Source: Siphonodentalium dalli (lineage: Eukaryota > Mollusca > Scaphopoda > Gadilida > Siphonodentaliidae). From it: 64,000 nucleotides of DNA. Numbering within the stretch: position 1 is the stretch's first letter; every line of letters begins with the position of its first letter. Made by a program: the position numbers and the translations under genes. The notes beneath the pieces were generated by a model. The model was not told the DNA's origin, made no database searches, and was given only the letters and a program-made list of their open reading frames with translations. Shown one piece after another: positions 44,707 to 57,480 of this stretch. The DNA lies in the NCBI GenBank assembly GCA_032622095.1, contig CP136063.1:278805426-278869425 (forward strand), given 5' to 3'.

Positions 44707-46140
44707 ATGAATGTTTACAGAAGACTTTTTCGACTAAAATTAATTGGTGCCCATATTCAGAATGAGCAAAGGGTGATGCCACAGTGCCCTGGGCCCACAA
44801 ACAAGGTACCTTTTCCTAATTTACTTTTATGTTGATATTTTGTATCCTGTTATCATGATAGCTTTTTAAAGATCCAGTTAGATAACCAAAATGCACGATG
44901 GACAATGGCCATTTTGGTACCCGTAAACCATAAGTTATTACAAAATTATAGTAATTCGTGAGCCCGCCGCGATCTCGGAGGAATCCAGTACTTCTCGCTT
45001 ACAACAACGGCACCTTCGATGATTATATAAACATAATAACCTGGCCACGACTGTTGTGGAATTTTAATTTGCACTTTTTGTGCTTTGTAACTGAACTCCA
45101 TGGTGTGGGCAATTCAGGTTATAAGAACGCCCTTTAACGATATGTGCCAGGCTATGGTCTTACAATCTCGTCCAAATACGGATACGATAGGCGAGAATCG
45201 CATGCGTTTTGATATGTCGATGCCGTCTGGAGAGTTTTAACAGCATACCCACCGCCAACGCCTCCCGTATCTTTAACATGAATGTTTACAGAAGACTTTT
45301 TCGACTAAAATTAATTGGTGCCCATATTCAGAATGAGCAAAGGGTGATGCCACAGTGTCCTGGGCCCACAAACAAGGTACCCCGCCTGCGTGTGGGATTT
45401 AAAGTCGCATATGTTGTGTTTTGTATATGTGTACACCAATATGTAAGCAATTCATGAGATTCAGGATTCTCTACAATTTTATTTACACTATTTTTATTTT
45501 TGACTGGCTAAAACTGCTCCTACGGCAGACTGTCTGTTCATCATTAGCATAATATTAGCTTCCGGTGAGCAAGGCGGGGTACCGTACCTTGTTTGTGGGC
45601 CCAGGACACTGTGGCATCACCCTTTGCTCATTCTGAATATGGGCACCATAAAACAATGATACATCGATCCCTTTGGAATGGTGTCCTGCTCTCAAGGGTT
45701 CTTTCGGAACATTAGACGTTAGACGATTTTCTGGGTAACCAGGGTTATTTATTTATAAACCACTTATGAGTTTAGTTAATTATTTCTTAGTTCGACCAAC
45801 TCCTTTTCCTAATTTACTTTTATGTTGAAATTTTGTATCCTGTTATCATGATAGCTTTTTAAAGATCCAGTTAGATAACCAAAATGCACGATGGACAATG
45901 GCCATTTTGGTACCCGTAAACCATAAGTTATTACAAAATTATAGTAATTCGTGAGCCCGCCCCGATCTCGGAGGAATCCAGTACTTCTCGCTTACAACAA
46001 CGGCACCTTCGATGATTATATAAACATAATAACCTGGCCACGACTGTTGTGGAATTTTAATTTGCACTTTTTGTGCTTTGTAACAGAACTCCATGGTGTG
46101 GGCAATTCAGGTTATAAGAACGCCCTTTAACGATATGTGC
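44707..46140. repeat. Mosaic of duplicated segments
   Basis: 44707-44808 is repeated at 45277-45382 and 44810-45147 is repeated at 45801-46140 with only a few changes. A third, more diverged copy of part of the latter (TAGTAATTCGTGMGCCCGC onward) is at 48711-48818. Segments are re-ordered between copies, so serial insertion or rolling-circle-type capture is possible. Confidence 0.8.
45317..45647. mobile_element. MITE with 64 bp inverted ends
   Basis: 331 bp. Ends GGTGCCCATATTCAGAATGA and complement, nearly identical over about 64 bp to GGTACC. Core contains GTGTGGGATTTAAAG and CTCCTACGGCAGACTGTC. The core plus right end recurs at 48818-49070. No clear target duplication, and the left flank is shared with 44735, so the ends may extend farther. 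Confidence 0.75.
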
Positions 46141-47534
46141 AGATGGGGATAATTGTTTGTGGATCCTGTCACTCCCGACACACGTATAAGTACCATGCAC
46201 ATATACAGCACAAACATACATGTATATGTATGTATATAATTATATAACTATGAATATATTGCATATTACCCGGTAATATAAGTCAATGGATATACACACA
46301 TAACGATATATATGGATAATTATCTCGAGATTTATATAGTAGATTATAAAATTCCCATCCACATTACTTTTTATTTTGGTGTGACTTGTCCCTGCCGGGG
46401 TTAATTGGGTTACTGTGATTTTATGCTTGATGTCTGATACACTGGACGCATGGTATACATTATTCTCGGGTTATTTACATTCTGGACTGCCTATTATGTA
46501 ATAATAAATATGGTACAATAACGCCCCCTCCCACAAACATAGGTTTCAAGCAGGGTTACATGCACATGTGTGTGTTAAGAGACTACTTACCTCCGACGGG
46601 TTATAAATTAATCAACACGGGACGATTATGAATAGGGTTCGTGGTGGAAAGGAATGTACTATAATTTATTTATAAGGGGATCCAGGGGTGAAAACAAAAA
46701 CCCATATTTAGGGAGTTTTGTTTTGCGATTTATATATGGGATGCATTGTCAAGTAACAATAAAATTCCAGATGTCATTTTGATAACCCAAAGGTTATAAT
46801 AACTGTGCAATGTATGTTTGGGTTATGATCAATACAATAACAACGCGCAATCAATATGTATCCCTTTAAATGACCCTACACGCACCTGGCTTATGACGTC
46901 ACGGGCAGATATACGTCACACCGGAGCTCGTGAGTCATGACGTCTTTTATAACGTCTGCACATCAGATCAGCGGGAACAAGGGCCAGGTAGGCTGTTCAA
47001 TTTGGGCTCCGTTACGTATAGAAGATATGTGGCCTAAAATAATTCGTATGGGCTATACGAACATATATACTGTATTGAAGTCGCCACATGTGATTAATTT
47101 CTGATAACAGTTAATCTTATGTTTAATTTATACCATGTTTTTCACTTTTAATTGGATTTGTAGTGGTATTGAAAACACCACTTACGCGTGCATCTACTTA
47201 TACTTACGTGTATGGTAACTTTACCACTTTTTGCTAATTATATATAGGCCAACATCATATTTTATAATTACCTTAGACAAGTTTTCTTTAAATATATCAT
47301 CTTTCGGGCATAATATATATTACCTTTTTGCCAATATATATTTACTGTTACATGAGTGTATATATAACTACCCACTTTACTCCATACGACCATAGCTATA
47401 TATATGTGAAGCATTGCACGTGTATTATATGTACGAACAACTGGTTGTTGATTATATTATGAATCACTATGGTGGCTGACACCATTAACTTATCAAAACT
47501 ATACTATAGTGTAGATATAACTACCCATTTCACT

Positions 47535-47577
<43 letters not shown>

Positions 47578-48700
47578 AAACATTGCACGTGTATTATATG
47601 TACGAACAACTGGTTGTTGATTATATAACGAATCACTATGGTGGCTAACACCATTAACTTATCAAAACTATACTATTAGTGATGAACTTCCACGGTACGG
47701 ATCCAATCTCATCATCCCCCTGGAAGCTATGTTCTGTCGGTATTTAGATACGATCACGGGCGACGGTCGGACTCTAGCTGGCTTAGTACACATGTATTGC
47801 AGGTAACGAATCGAAACATGATATGGCATGCGCTTAGCATGACATATAGTCAGCAACCTGCAACTGATGATGGTCTTATCAAAACATTTTGGCATCTTTT
47901 TAACTCATTGGGAGTAATTTTCAAAAACCTAGAAATTCTACCTTTGGCGTTAAATGAATCTTGTTTTTGTGGGGTACGTTCTAAAACTATTTTCAAAATT
48001 CTAATAAACCGCTCCGGGATCCAGCTTCCACCTCAAAATTCATGTCATCAGAACGAGGAGCAATTTGTCTGCGAGAAATTGGGACCTTGGTCATCATCAC
48101 TTTTAGCCTCAAATCTTCTTTAATATGCCTATAGCAGACAAAACTCCCCTTTCTGTTGACATCCATACATTTGTGCACCACCTTCATTATGTGGGGAAAT
48201 TACATGACGGATAGGTTTGAGCCATTGTTTCTTTCAGTATATTTAATTTGACAGATGGAAGGGCTATGTCGTCCGTCACGACCGTCGGTCCGTCCTCCGC
48301 TCTGACAATACTTATGAATTAACTCATGAAATAACACGGGGACGTTTGCGGATTGTACAGTGATAAGTTCCAGGTTCGACACCATATATACATAGGCGGC
48401 GACATAACAAACGGCACGGCATCGGAAAGATATCGCGGGAATTCAGCCATTTTCGGATAAGTTCATTACTTTCCATTGATGATGGACATGCTAAATTAAT
48501 GTAACGGGAACGCGGCCATTTTGAATTTTCGGACACCTCCCAATTTTGACGGACATTACCACAACTATGATTCTTCGGTACAAGAGATCATTATTGATTG
48601 ATATGACATATACATGGTCCGGGGAATTTAATGATATACATATAATACTGAAATATCAGCCACGGAGATATCAACGTAGCTGTTATGATAACGCGGGAAT
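46141..48700. other. No gene; local duplication and AT microsatellite
   Basis: Two copies of a segment of about 150 bp at 47360-47510 and 47518-47680 (CATTGCACGTGTATTATATG), the second with an (AT)n run at 47538-47574. A 108-codon frame at 47797-48123 is unrecognised. Nothing else stands out. Confidence 0.5.
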
Positions 48701-48710
48701 CTGGTAAATA

Positions 48711-49070
48711 TATATAGTAATTCGTGCGCCCGCTGCGATCTCGGAGGAATCCGATACCTCTCGCTACAACAACGGCACCTCCGATGATTATATAAACAAA
48801 ATAACCTGGCCACGACTGCGTGTGGGATTTAAAGTTGCATATGTTGTGTTTTGTATGTGTACACCAATATGTAAGCAATTCATGAGATTCAGGATTCTCT
48901 ACAATTTTAATTACACTATTTTTATTTTTGACTGGCTAAAACTGCTCCTACGGCAGACTGTCTGTTCATCATTAGCATAATATTAGCTTCCGGTGAGCAA
49001 GACGGTTTACCTTGTTTGTGGGCCCAGGACACTGTGGCATCACCCTTTGCTCATTCTGAATATGGGCACC
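48711..49070 (+). repeat. Third copy of the 45-46 kb mosaic
   Basis: Joins the TAGTAATTCGTG segment (as at 44950) directly to the core and right end of the 45317 MITE, ending GAATATGGGCACC. In the other copies these parts are not adjacent, which argues for recombination between repeats. Confidence 0.75.
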
Positions 49071-49151
49071 ATAAAACATATATATATTATCGATATTAGA
49101 TAGCTATTATTACTGGAAATTTATTGAAATTGGGGTAAAATCCCCCTTTAA

Positions 49152-49422
49152 TCCTTTGTATACTAAATGGATTCTCCCACAAAGTTAAATTAACCTTTTG
49201 TATACTAAATGGATTCTCCCGCCAAGTTAAATAAGTGTACATTGGAATGGTCTATTATTCAGCTGGATGAATGTTAATAATACATGAGCAAACGACAGCC
49301 ATACAAAAAGAAATACAAAGTGCAGAAGTATTCATATTCATTAGTGGCATATGTTAAGATAATAAGTGCAACAAACAAACAGATATATTCATCAACGAGT
49401 ATTTAGTGTAAAAACTCGAGGG
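49152..49422 (+). mobile_element. TTAA-type MITE family P4
   Basis: 271 bp between TTAA (49148-49151) and TTAA (49423-49426). The left end TCCTTTGTATACTAAATGGA is repeated once more 37 bp inside (49188), also preceded by TTAA-like sequence. Relative at 31067-31327. Confidence 0.65.
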
Positions 49423-49509
49423 TTAATGTACTTATTCCTGCTAAGAAACATTGTGTTGCAATTATTTTGAGGTTTGTCATGTTTTTTTGTCATAAATGCA
49501 CTGGGTTAT

Positions 49510-50130
49510 ATGGCTGATTCGTCGGGGATATCGGTCGAGCTGACTTCTGCGATATGGATAATTCATCTGAGTCGGGGATATCGGCTGAGCTGACTACAGT
49601 ACTGCGATATGGATAATTCATGTGGGTCGGGGATATCGGCTGAGCTGACTACAGTACTGCGATATGGATAATTCATCTGAGTCGGGGATATCGGCTGAGC
49701 TGACTACAGTACTGCGATATGGATAATTCATCTGAGTCGGGGATATCGGCTGAGATGACTCCAGTACTTCGATATCGATAATTCATCTGAATCAGAAATA
49801 TCGGCTGAGATGACTACAGTACTGCGATATCGATAATTCGTCTGTGTCGGGGATATCGGTCGAGCTGACTCCTGCGATATGGATAATTTATCTGAATCAG
49901 GAATAGCGGCTGAGCTGACTACAGTACTGCGATATGGATAATTCATATGAGTCGGGGATACCGGTTGAGCTGACTACAGTACTGCGATATCGATAATTCA
50001 TCTGAATCACGAATATCGGCTGAGCTGACTACATTACTGTATTATGGTTCATTAGTTTGAGTCAGGGATATCGGTCGAGCTGACTCATGCGATATGGTTC
50101 ATTAGTTTGAGTCGGGTATATCGGTTAAAC
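49510..50130 (+). repeat. 55 bp minisatellite, about 12 units
   Basis: Unit with GTCGGGGATATCGGCTGAGC, TGACTACAGTACTGCGATAT and GGATAATTCATCTGA. Some units lack ACAGTACTG and are about 46 bp. Diverged toward the right end. Confidence 0.9.
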
Positions 50131-50159
50131 CGGCTTCACATGGTGTGACAATCTACTAT

Positions 50160-50942
50160 ATATTTTGGAAGATCTGTTTGTGTGTGTGTGTGTCTGTGTG
50201 ATCGCGATGAACTCGAAAACGGCCGAACCGATTTCGATGAAACTTGGTATGTGGGGGTATTTTCGGCCGGGGGGTGACATAGGCCTATTGATTTTCAGAT
50301 CCGAGGTCAACTTTTCTCGTGCCGAGGTCAAATCTGTTTTTACGCTGTGTTACGGGACTTTCATTTGAGTTCGGTGCTTACAAATCGATTCGAAACAGCG
50401 CGAATAATAAAATGCCAGTCATAATAATGACATTGTGAGAATCTTTCGTGTTTCCTCTTTCCAACGATATATAATGCGTATGTATCCGTTTTAGTTATCT
50501 GCCTCAATTATCAAGAAGAAGTGGTACTATCTTCCACCAGGATAAAAACAATGCGTATCTTCTATGACGTCGTTAGAGGTCATAACGTTAGATCACGTTA
50601 ACGCTTAACCGGCCGATGCATGTGACTGATTCAGACGTCTTGGCGATATCTCGGGCACCGATGGTAATTTATCTTTAAGTTGAAACTTGATAATTAATGA
50701 GCGTGTGTATATGAGGCGCGTTTATATACTTGAGTGCAAATCAAATCGGGTTAAACTGGCGGATTTTTACGGACGAAATTTGATGCATAGGGTATCTCGG
50801 TATCCGCTGGGCCGATTTCCCGGTATCCGCTGGGCCGATTTCCACCATTTTTGGGGTGTTGGTGTTTGACCCCACCTGACCTTGACCTTCAAAATGGTCA
50901 ATTCAAGGTCAAAGCCCGGACGAAGTTGGGTCACCTTCTAGT
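50160..50942 (+). repeat. Dispersed repeat of marine-invertebrate type
   Basis: A short GT run followed by CGGCCGAACCGATTTCGATG and AAACTTGGTATG, and near the end GGTCAAAGCCCGGACGAAGT before TGGGTCACCTTCTAGT. I recall such sequence as a common repeat in several marine invertebrates but cannot name it. TATCCGCTGGGCCGATTTCC is doubled at 50800-50841. Confidence 0.45.
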
Positions 50943-51299
50943 TAGCATATAAATTCAAAACTACTGACGACGAGAAAGTGCGCTCAAACAGCTGTGTTCT
51001 GACCTTCAACCGGTTCCATCGCCCACCGACGATGAAGATTGGATACACGGAACTGGCGATGGGGGTTGGGGACGGGGAGAGGGGTAAACAAATTTAACAT
51101 TTGGGATATTTCATACCTGACCAACGATTGGCTGAAAGTGTTTTCGTAGTTTGATTTCCAACGAATTATTAGTGGGGTATTGTTTTTATAGCAACAGTAA
51201 TACATTTTCCTGCTTTGGTCAAAATATTGAACTACAATACATATTGCCATCAGTTCCAAATTGTCCAATAATAGGGGGTTTTCCAACACTGGGAAAACG

Positions 51300-51790
51300 T
51301 TTTGCCAGACCAGATGCTAGGAGTTTTCAGGTTCAGATTTCAAAATTTTCTCTCACTGGGTTGAGGGGTCATGATCCCTAATCGGTGGCCAGTAAAAACT
51401 GCTAAATAATTATAAAAAAAATCGACGCTTGAATTTTCCTGGAGTTAGACCTCTAGTTGCTAGGATTTTGCAGTTTTCAGGTTCATATTTCAAACTGTGT
51501 TACCATTGATACCGAGGGGTCTTGTTCCCTCTCCGGTTAAAACTGATAATCTATTTTTTTAAAATCGACGCCTGAATTTTCCTGGGGCTAGACCTCTAGT
51601 TGCTAGGATTTTGCAGTTTTCAGGTTCATATTTCCAACTGTGTTACCATTGATACCGAGGGGTCTTGTTCCCTCTCCCGTTAAAACTGATAATCTATTTA
51701 AAAACAATCGACGCCTGAATTTGCCTGGAGTTAGACTTCTACATGCAATGATTTTGCAGTTATCAGGTTCAGATTCCAAAATTTGGTCCG
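51300..51790 (+). repeat. 143 bp tandem repeat, three to four units
   Basis: Units marked by AATCGACGCYTGAATTTTCC at about 51420, 51564 and 51708, each with GTTAGACCTCTAGTTGCTAG and TTTTGCAGTTTTCAGGTTCA. The first unit is more diverged. A G run is at about 51819-51829. Confidence 0.8.
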
Positions 51791-51839
51791 GGAACTTGGG
51801 AGTTTGGGCTTGGTTCGGGGGGGGGGGGGTGGGAGTTGA

Positions 51840-52700
51840 ACATTTAAAGTGGACAGTTCCCCAGTGAAGACCCTCTTGCCAGTTCAGTACCATAGCCACT
51901 TTGTCAGTTGTATCTTATTCTTATTCATGTAGAATTCATATGAGTTTATACCTATTTGCTATGTTATAACATTATGTCACATTTTAAATGTAACATTGAT
52001 ACTCTCCTATTAACATGGCTGCCAATATGGCATCCGGAAGTGAACATTGGATTATTTTCACTTGTATATTCTGGTCTTTCTTGCTGTTTTAAACTGGTAA
52101 CATTCTTCGACTTACTTTTTCCTTGTATAGTTCAACCATCACTTCAGAGAAGAACTGTGGTATCCATTGGGTCCCAAATCATCTCTACTCCTTGCCTTTA
52201 AATAAAGCAAGATGATATTTATATACAAATAATTGCATTTGGCATTCTAACCATGTTTTAAGGAAATGATAAGAATTGAGAGAGATAAATGAGAGCAGAT
52301 ATTGCGTGTGGAAATTCAATCTCAAGAGGACAATAATTCTTCATTTTGGTCAAAGATGGCTGTCAAAATGGCAACAAATACAAACACATTGCTAAAATTT
52401 GCCCCAGTTTGGTCTGTGATCGGCTACAAGTTATAGCGGTACAAATAAATAGACCAATCTGCCCTGTTTATATAAAATTTGGACAGTTCAGAAACATCAC
52501 AATTAATCTCCCAATCGCGATATATTTGTTTTGTCAAAATGTCATTTGTTATACACAATGTACGCAGCGAAATGGGTTCGACACACCCTTTTCTTTTCAT
52601 TAGCTAAACACTCAATAATTGATAAACGAGCACGTGTATATTATGTTTGAAAATATATATTTACTGGTCCCGGACTATAAACCTTGCCACGGCTCTGCTT
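51840..52700. other. No gene recognised
   Basis: Contains AAAGATGGCTGTCAAAATGG (about 52353), one of the recurring ATGGC-type motifs. No credible frame. Confidence 0.45.
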
Positions 52701-52704
52701 TCGG

Positions 52705-53560
52705 TGTCGTCTTCTTATATCATGGTCAGTGAGACTCGATTTTGAGGTGAACCTAGAACAAATTGTTGACCAGCTGTTTTTTTGTCTCATTTTGTCGGGC
52801 AGAATCTGGGAAACAATATCCAAAATCCGCTGAAATCCGCTGAAATCCGCTTTGTGGATAATTTCTACCGCTCTTTGAAATAGGGTCGTATTTATGGCTT
52901 TTTGTGTCAATTTCGCTTTTCCTTATTAGTCCAGTCAATCTGATGGAAAGAAACACCCAGCCGTGAACAAATTGTTATGCAATGTCTTTTGGTGTGTTTG
53001 AATGTGACTATGCCCATATTATAACGTAACCAAAATCCCCATGAATCCCAGTGTGGGAAAGTCGTCATTTTGTGTCAAAAGTCAGGAATAATGGAATATG
53101 TAAACACAATATAGTAAAAATTGAAATTTTCTGGTTGAGACTCGGATATTAATGTGAACCTATATTAAATTGGTAACACGCTGTTTTTTTTGATATTTTG
53201 TCGGGCAGAATCTAATGAAAAATATATCCAAAATTCGCTTTGGCGAAAATGTTCAACATATCTTTCAAATAGGGTCCTATTAATGGCTTTTTTGTGTCAA
53301 TTTTGCAGTTCCTTATTAGTCCAATCAAACTGATGGAAAGAAATGCCGTGAATAAATTTGCGATGGAATGACTTTTGGTGTTTTTGAGTGTGACTATACT
53401 CTTACAATAACAAACAAAATCTCCATGAATTCCAGAATGGGAAAGTCGTCATTTTTTGGTCATAAGACAGGAATATGTAAAACAAATGGTGAAAATTTTA
53501 ATTTTGTTGATAAACAAATCTGCCAACACAGACGCCCAGTCGAGTTTCCTGACTTCCAAA
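52705..53560. repeat. Diverged tandem duplication, about 430 bp units
   Basis: TTTTGTCGGGCAGAATCT at 52792 recurs at 53200, and CCTTATTAGTCCARTCAAWC with TGATGGAAAGAAA recurs at about 52921 and 53312. CATGAATYCCAG with GGGAAAGTCGTCATTTT recurs at about 53041 and 53424. Old duplication with many changes. Confidence 0.75.
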
Positions 53561-54148
53561 TTTGACCAAATAATAACATATCCGAAATATCCATGCGTTT
53601 CGTGAGGGGAAAGTCGATAATTTTGGATAAAAAAACGAAAAAAATATGTGAGTGGTGACAAAGTGGATTTTTTGTCCGGGAACCAGGTCGGCCAACGTGC
53701 ATCCTCCAGACTGGGGCTCCAGTATTAAACGTGATCCATTTATTTTGTTCGTAAGGATGTCTGCTCAAACTATTTTGACGCTAACATGTGGCCCTGTATG
53801 TAGCTGGCAATATGGCGGCCATGTCCTGGAGTGTACTAAAAATCACTTCAATTTCCTCTAAATTTATTAATGTGACAGAAACCTCCAACAATTAACGCTT
53901 TATTCTTGTTGCCATAGCATATGCCTGCCATTTAGTGCATAATTTGACTCTAAAACTACAAAATGGTGCAACCTAATCCGTGATAATAAGTCATATCCCG
54001 AGGATTTGACAATTCGGTTTATAAAAAGTTTTCAAAATGACAGCTAAAATGGCAGTCGGAAGTGAACAATTAAAGTGGTTTGTTTTGTTGATTATTGTTA
54101 CTAAATCTTACGATATATAATAAATGTACAGCCAATATGTAGTCATAT
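53561..54148. other. No gene recognised
   Basis: A further partial trace of the 430 bp repeat (GGGGAAAGTCGATAATTTTG near 53607) and ATGGCGGCCATG at about 53812. Confidence 0.45.
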
Positions 54149-55190
54149 ATGCCACCATGCGAGTTTCCAAAGCCACCAACTATTTTCATAATACATCAAG
54201 TGAGTGTCCCAAACCACATAACGAGTGCGCCAAACCATATGCAGAGTTACAATGTCCATCTAGTATCCAAAAAACTAACATGTGAGTATCCCATCTATAC
54301 GACGGCGCCCCAAATCTACATATTGTTCCAAACCATCGATGGGGTGTCCCAATCCACCAAACGAGTTTCTCAAAACACACAGACTGATATAGACTGAGGT
54401 AGGCAGTGCCCCAAACGATACTCAACCGTTGTCATAACCCACACATATAGTCCCCCAAACCATGCATATGGTATTCCAACCCACCCAAATGAGTGTCTCA
54501 ATCGACCTGATTAGGGACCCAATCCATTTAACGAATGTTTCCAAACCACAACGGTATTGCTCAAGACTTTGCAACCGATTTTCGGAACCACAGTGGTGTG
54601 TCCCAAACTACCCCACATGTGTCAAAAACTATCCGATGAGTGTTCATAACCATCACATGAGTAACACGCACTGAGCACACACCGAGTGTGTCAAACCACT
54701 CAATCAGTGCCCAAACCACACAATGGGTGTACCAAGGTAACTAAACCATCGACCGGGTGTTCGAAACCACACGAGTGGCATGCATCAAATATGTACCCCA
54801 TGCCACAAAATAGTATCCCAAGACATCCGGGAGATCATATGTCATACAACATACAACTGTCGTTTCAATCCATTTAAACTATAGTGTCCCAAACTGCCCA
54901 GTCAGTGACCCAATCCGCCACGCAGTATCCCGATACACATAACCAGTGTCTAAAAACCACTCAGCGCGAACAAACTACCCAATTGGTGCCCCAAAACCAC
55001 CCAACTGAAGTCAGCACAAATCACTCAGTGTGTGACCCAAACCATACAACTAGCATCACAAACCATCCAGTGAGTTCCCTATCCATCCCACGGGCAGGTG
55101 TTACAAACCAACTACCAGACGATCAAGTGAGTTTATCAAACCATCCAATGAGTTTACCAAAATATGGTTTGATATATTTGATATATGGTT
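54149..55190 (+). repeat. Degenerate 21 bp minisatellite, forward half
   Basis: Roughly 45-50 weakly conserved units of GAGTGTCCCAAACCACNNAA type. Because the unit is a multiple of three, repeated open frames (MSQT..., QTTQSV...) appear; these are products of the repeat and not genes. The array reverses direction at about 55190. Confidence 0.8.
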
Positions 55191-55770
55191 TTGTACACTA
55201 GTTTGAGACACTCATCAGATGATGTGGGTGGCTTGATCGAGACACTAGTTGGACGTTTTTAGACACTCCTTGTGGTTTGGGACAATCATCGCGTGGCTTA
55301 GGGTACTCATTGGATGATTATGGACACTCATTTTGGGACACCCATTAGATGGTTTGTGGAACGCACTTGATGGTTTGAGACACCCATGTGTGTGGTTTGG
55401 GACACCACGTGCATGAATTGGGACACTCGATTTGTGATATATGGCAATCGTTGGATGGTATGGAACACATATGGGACTGGTTGGAGCACTATTTGGATTG
55501 TTTGTGACACTATTTGGGTGGATTGTGTTACATATTATATGGCTTTGGGACACTTGTTGGCTGATGTGTGACGCCTGTTTTTGGACTGGGACACCACCGA
55601 GTAATTAGGTATTACATTCAGAATGTGGTTGAGACACCCGTTGCGTGGTTTTACGCTCCTTATATTGTTTGGACACCCGTTAAGTAGTTTTGGACACTCA
55701 TAGGATGTATTTCAATACCAGTTTGATTGCTGTGGACACTCATCAAATAATATTCGACATGAGAAGATTT
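55191..55770 (-). repeat. Degenerate 21 bp minisatellite, reverse half
   Basis: The same unit on the other strand (TTGGTTTGGGACACTCATTG type), about 27 units. The turning point is an AT-rich ATATGGTTTGATATATTTGA stretch at about 55162-55190. The halves do not mirror each other unit by unit, so this is not a simple inverted duplication. Confidence 0.8.
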
Positions 55771-55774
55771 AGCT

Positions 55775-56236
55775 ACAAATCAATAACAAAATAAAACATT
55801 TTGACTTTCGATCACAATTTTCGCCGCCATTTTGGGACACTGTAGGGACAAATTCTCGACATATAGCTCATCATAATCGGATTAGGATCCGACATCATTT
55901 ACTGTGGTGCTAGCCATTACAAAATTACATTTCGTCTAAATGGAAACAATATGGTGAACTTTTGCGAAAATTGCCGAATTTTACTACTTTCGGTAGCCAT
56001 TTTGTCCATAAGTGATGGCCTAATTTCTGCTAAAATGGCACTAGTAGTTCATATCTGACATAAAATGAGTATTCGGTACACTGGTGTGTTCGATTTGCGG
56101 TTATTCTGGGCATTAAAATAATAATAGATTTTTTTTCTCTCGAAATTTTGTACATCTATTTCAAATTTGAGGGACACTGAAGGGCCCAAATTCCCAATCC
56201 TGATTTAAAATGGTATATGTTGGGACAAATGGCCAT
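55775..56236. other. No gene; recurring CCATTTTG motifs
   Basis: CGCCGCCATTTTGGGACACT (about 55822) and GGTAGCCATTTTGTCCATAA (about 55992). The first motif runs into GGGACACT, resembling the neighbouring minisatellite. Confidence 0.45.
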
Positions 56237-56240
56237 TTAA

Positions 56241-56621
56241 CCCTTTACCCAACAAACCGGCCACAACCGGCCAAATAAAGCTTCAACAGCCTAAAATATC
56301 TTCGGTCTGTCTCAATAGAACCATACAAATATGGATATCATTGGAACCGGCTCCTTGACCACATTGTGAAAGTTACAGTTAGCCCTGTGCCAATGCATTC
56401 TCTTATATATGCGAGTCGACCATAGGTCGCCTCGCATATATAAGAGAATGCATTGGCCTAAAAAAAATCTTTTTTTAACACTTTTTACCATTTTTTCTTA
56501 CATTCTTTAACAATTTTATAATTTTTAATGTGTTAAGCCAATGCATTCTCTTATATATGCGAGGCGACCTATGGTCGACTCGCATATATAAGAGAATGCA
56601 TTGGCACAGGGCCCTTCTGTA
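56241..56621 (-). mobile_element. piggyBac-like MITE family P1, right end eroded
   Basis: Preceded by TTAA (56237-56240), starts CCCTTTACCCAACAAACCGG and holds hairpins at 56389-56457 and 56537-56605. It is in the opposite orientation to 12457-12848. The far end stops at CAGGGCCCTTCTGT, about 15 bp short of the expected terminus and TTAA. Confidence 0.85.
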
Positions 56622-57063
56622 GCGGAAATTGTCCACCATTTGATCCGCCATTTTGAATTATCACAATCGACTTGTACACGAAATGACATACGTCTGTCAT
56701 GACAACAATAATAAATTTTTTATGTTGCATGTTCCTGCCATCTGTATAACTTTAATTTAAATGCCATTCAAGTGTATATTTCAGAAGGAACGGAAATCAT
56801 ACGTAAAACAAAATGACACCAAGACAGCCTGTCAATTTGTTCCAGGTCCAATGCTTCAACGACCAAGCTATTAGAGGAGAGCACGCATGCGCGTTACAGA
56901 GCGATAGCGTCGTAGTGTTTCACATTTAAGACAGAGACGAGTCTTGTAACATATAGAGCATAACCGAGGTTCTACTCTTTGTTTCAATAGCAATATTTGT
57001 TGACCTCGTATCATCGGGACGTGAGTTATAATGAGCAATACATCACAAGAAAACCATAATCAG

Positions 57064-57480
57064 AAATGGTAACGCCCTCAAGATCATATTATTAGCCATA
57101 AATATAAATTATAATATAAAATATATTGGTTACATGAATGCACCGCCTCAGAATTCCGTTAAAACAACTAATCCTTCAAATTATTACAAAAAACTACGGC
57201 TTATAACTGCAGGTTTCTCATTCACCACACCAGAAAGCTTCTAAATTCGGATCAAAAATAGGAGGTATTGTGTTCCCGCCAAGAGTGCATGGCCCAGCCA
57301 TTGTTCATAGCTAAACATCGAAAGCAATTAACGCGGTCATAATGGTTACATGCTGCAACTATAAGACATCCAGCGGATACACACCACACGAAAACCCGAA
57401 ATATGTTGTCCTGCGAGAAATACCATCGCTATAGCTCAATTTGACACGGCCAGATTAGCCTTCCTACAATATCCATAAAC
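57064..57480 (-). repeat. Dispersed repeat, copy 2
   Basis: Inverted, diverged copy of 41500-42000. Part of it (AAAATATATTGGTTNCRYGA with CAGAATTCCGTTAAAA) is repeated again at about 57527-57570. Confidence 0.65.

Noticed and set aside
54149-55553. Several 60-105 codon frames with MSQT/QTTQSV-type repeats on both strands
   Set aside because: They follow the 21 bp minisatellite in both directions; composition is dictated by the repeat.
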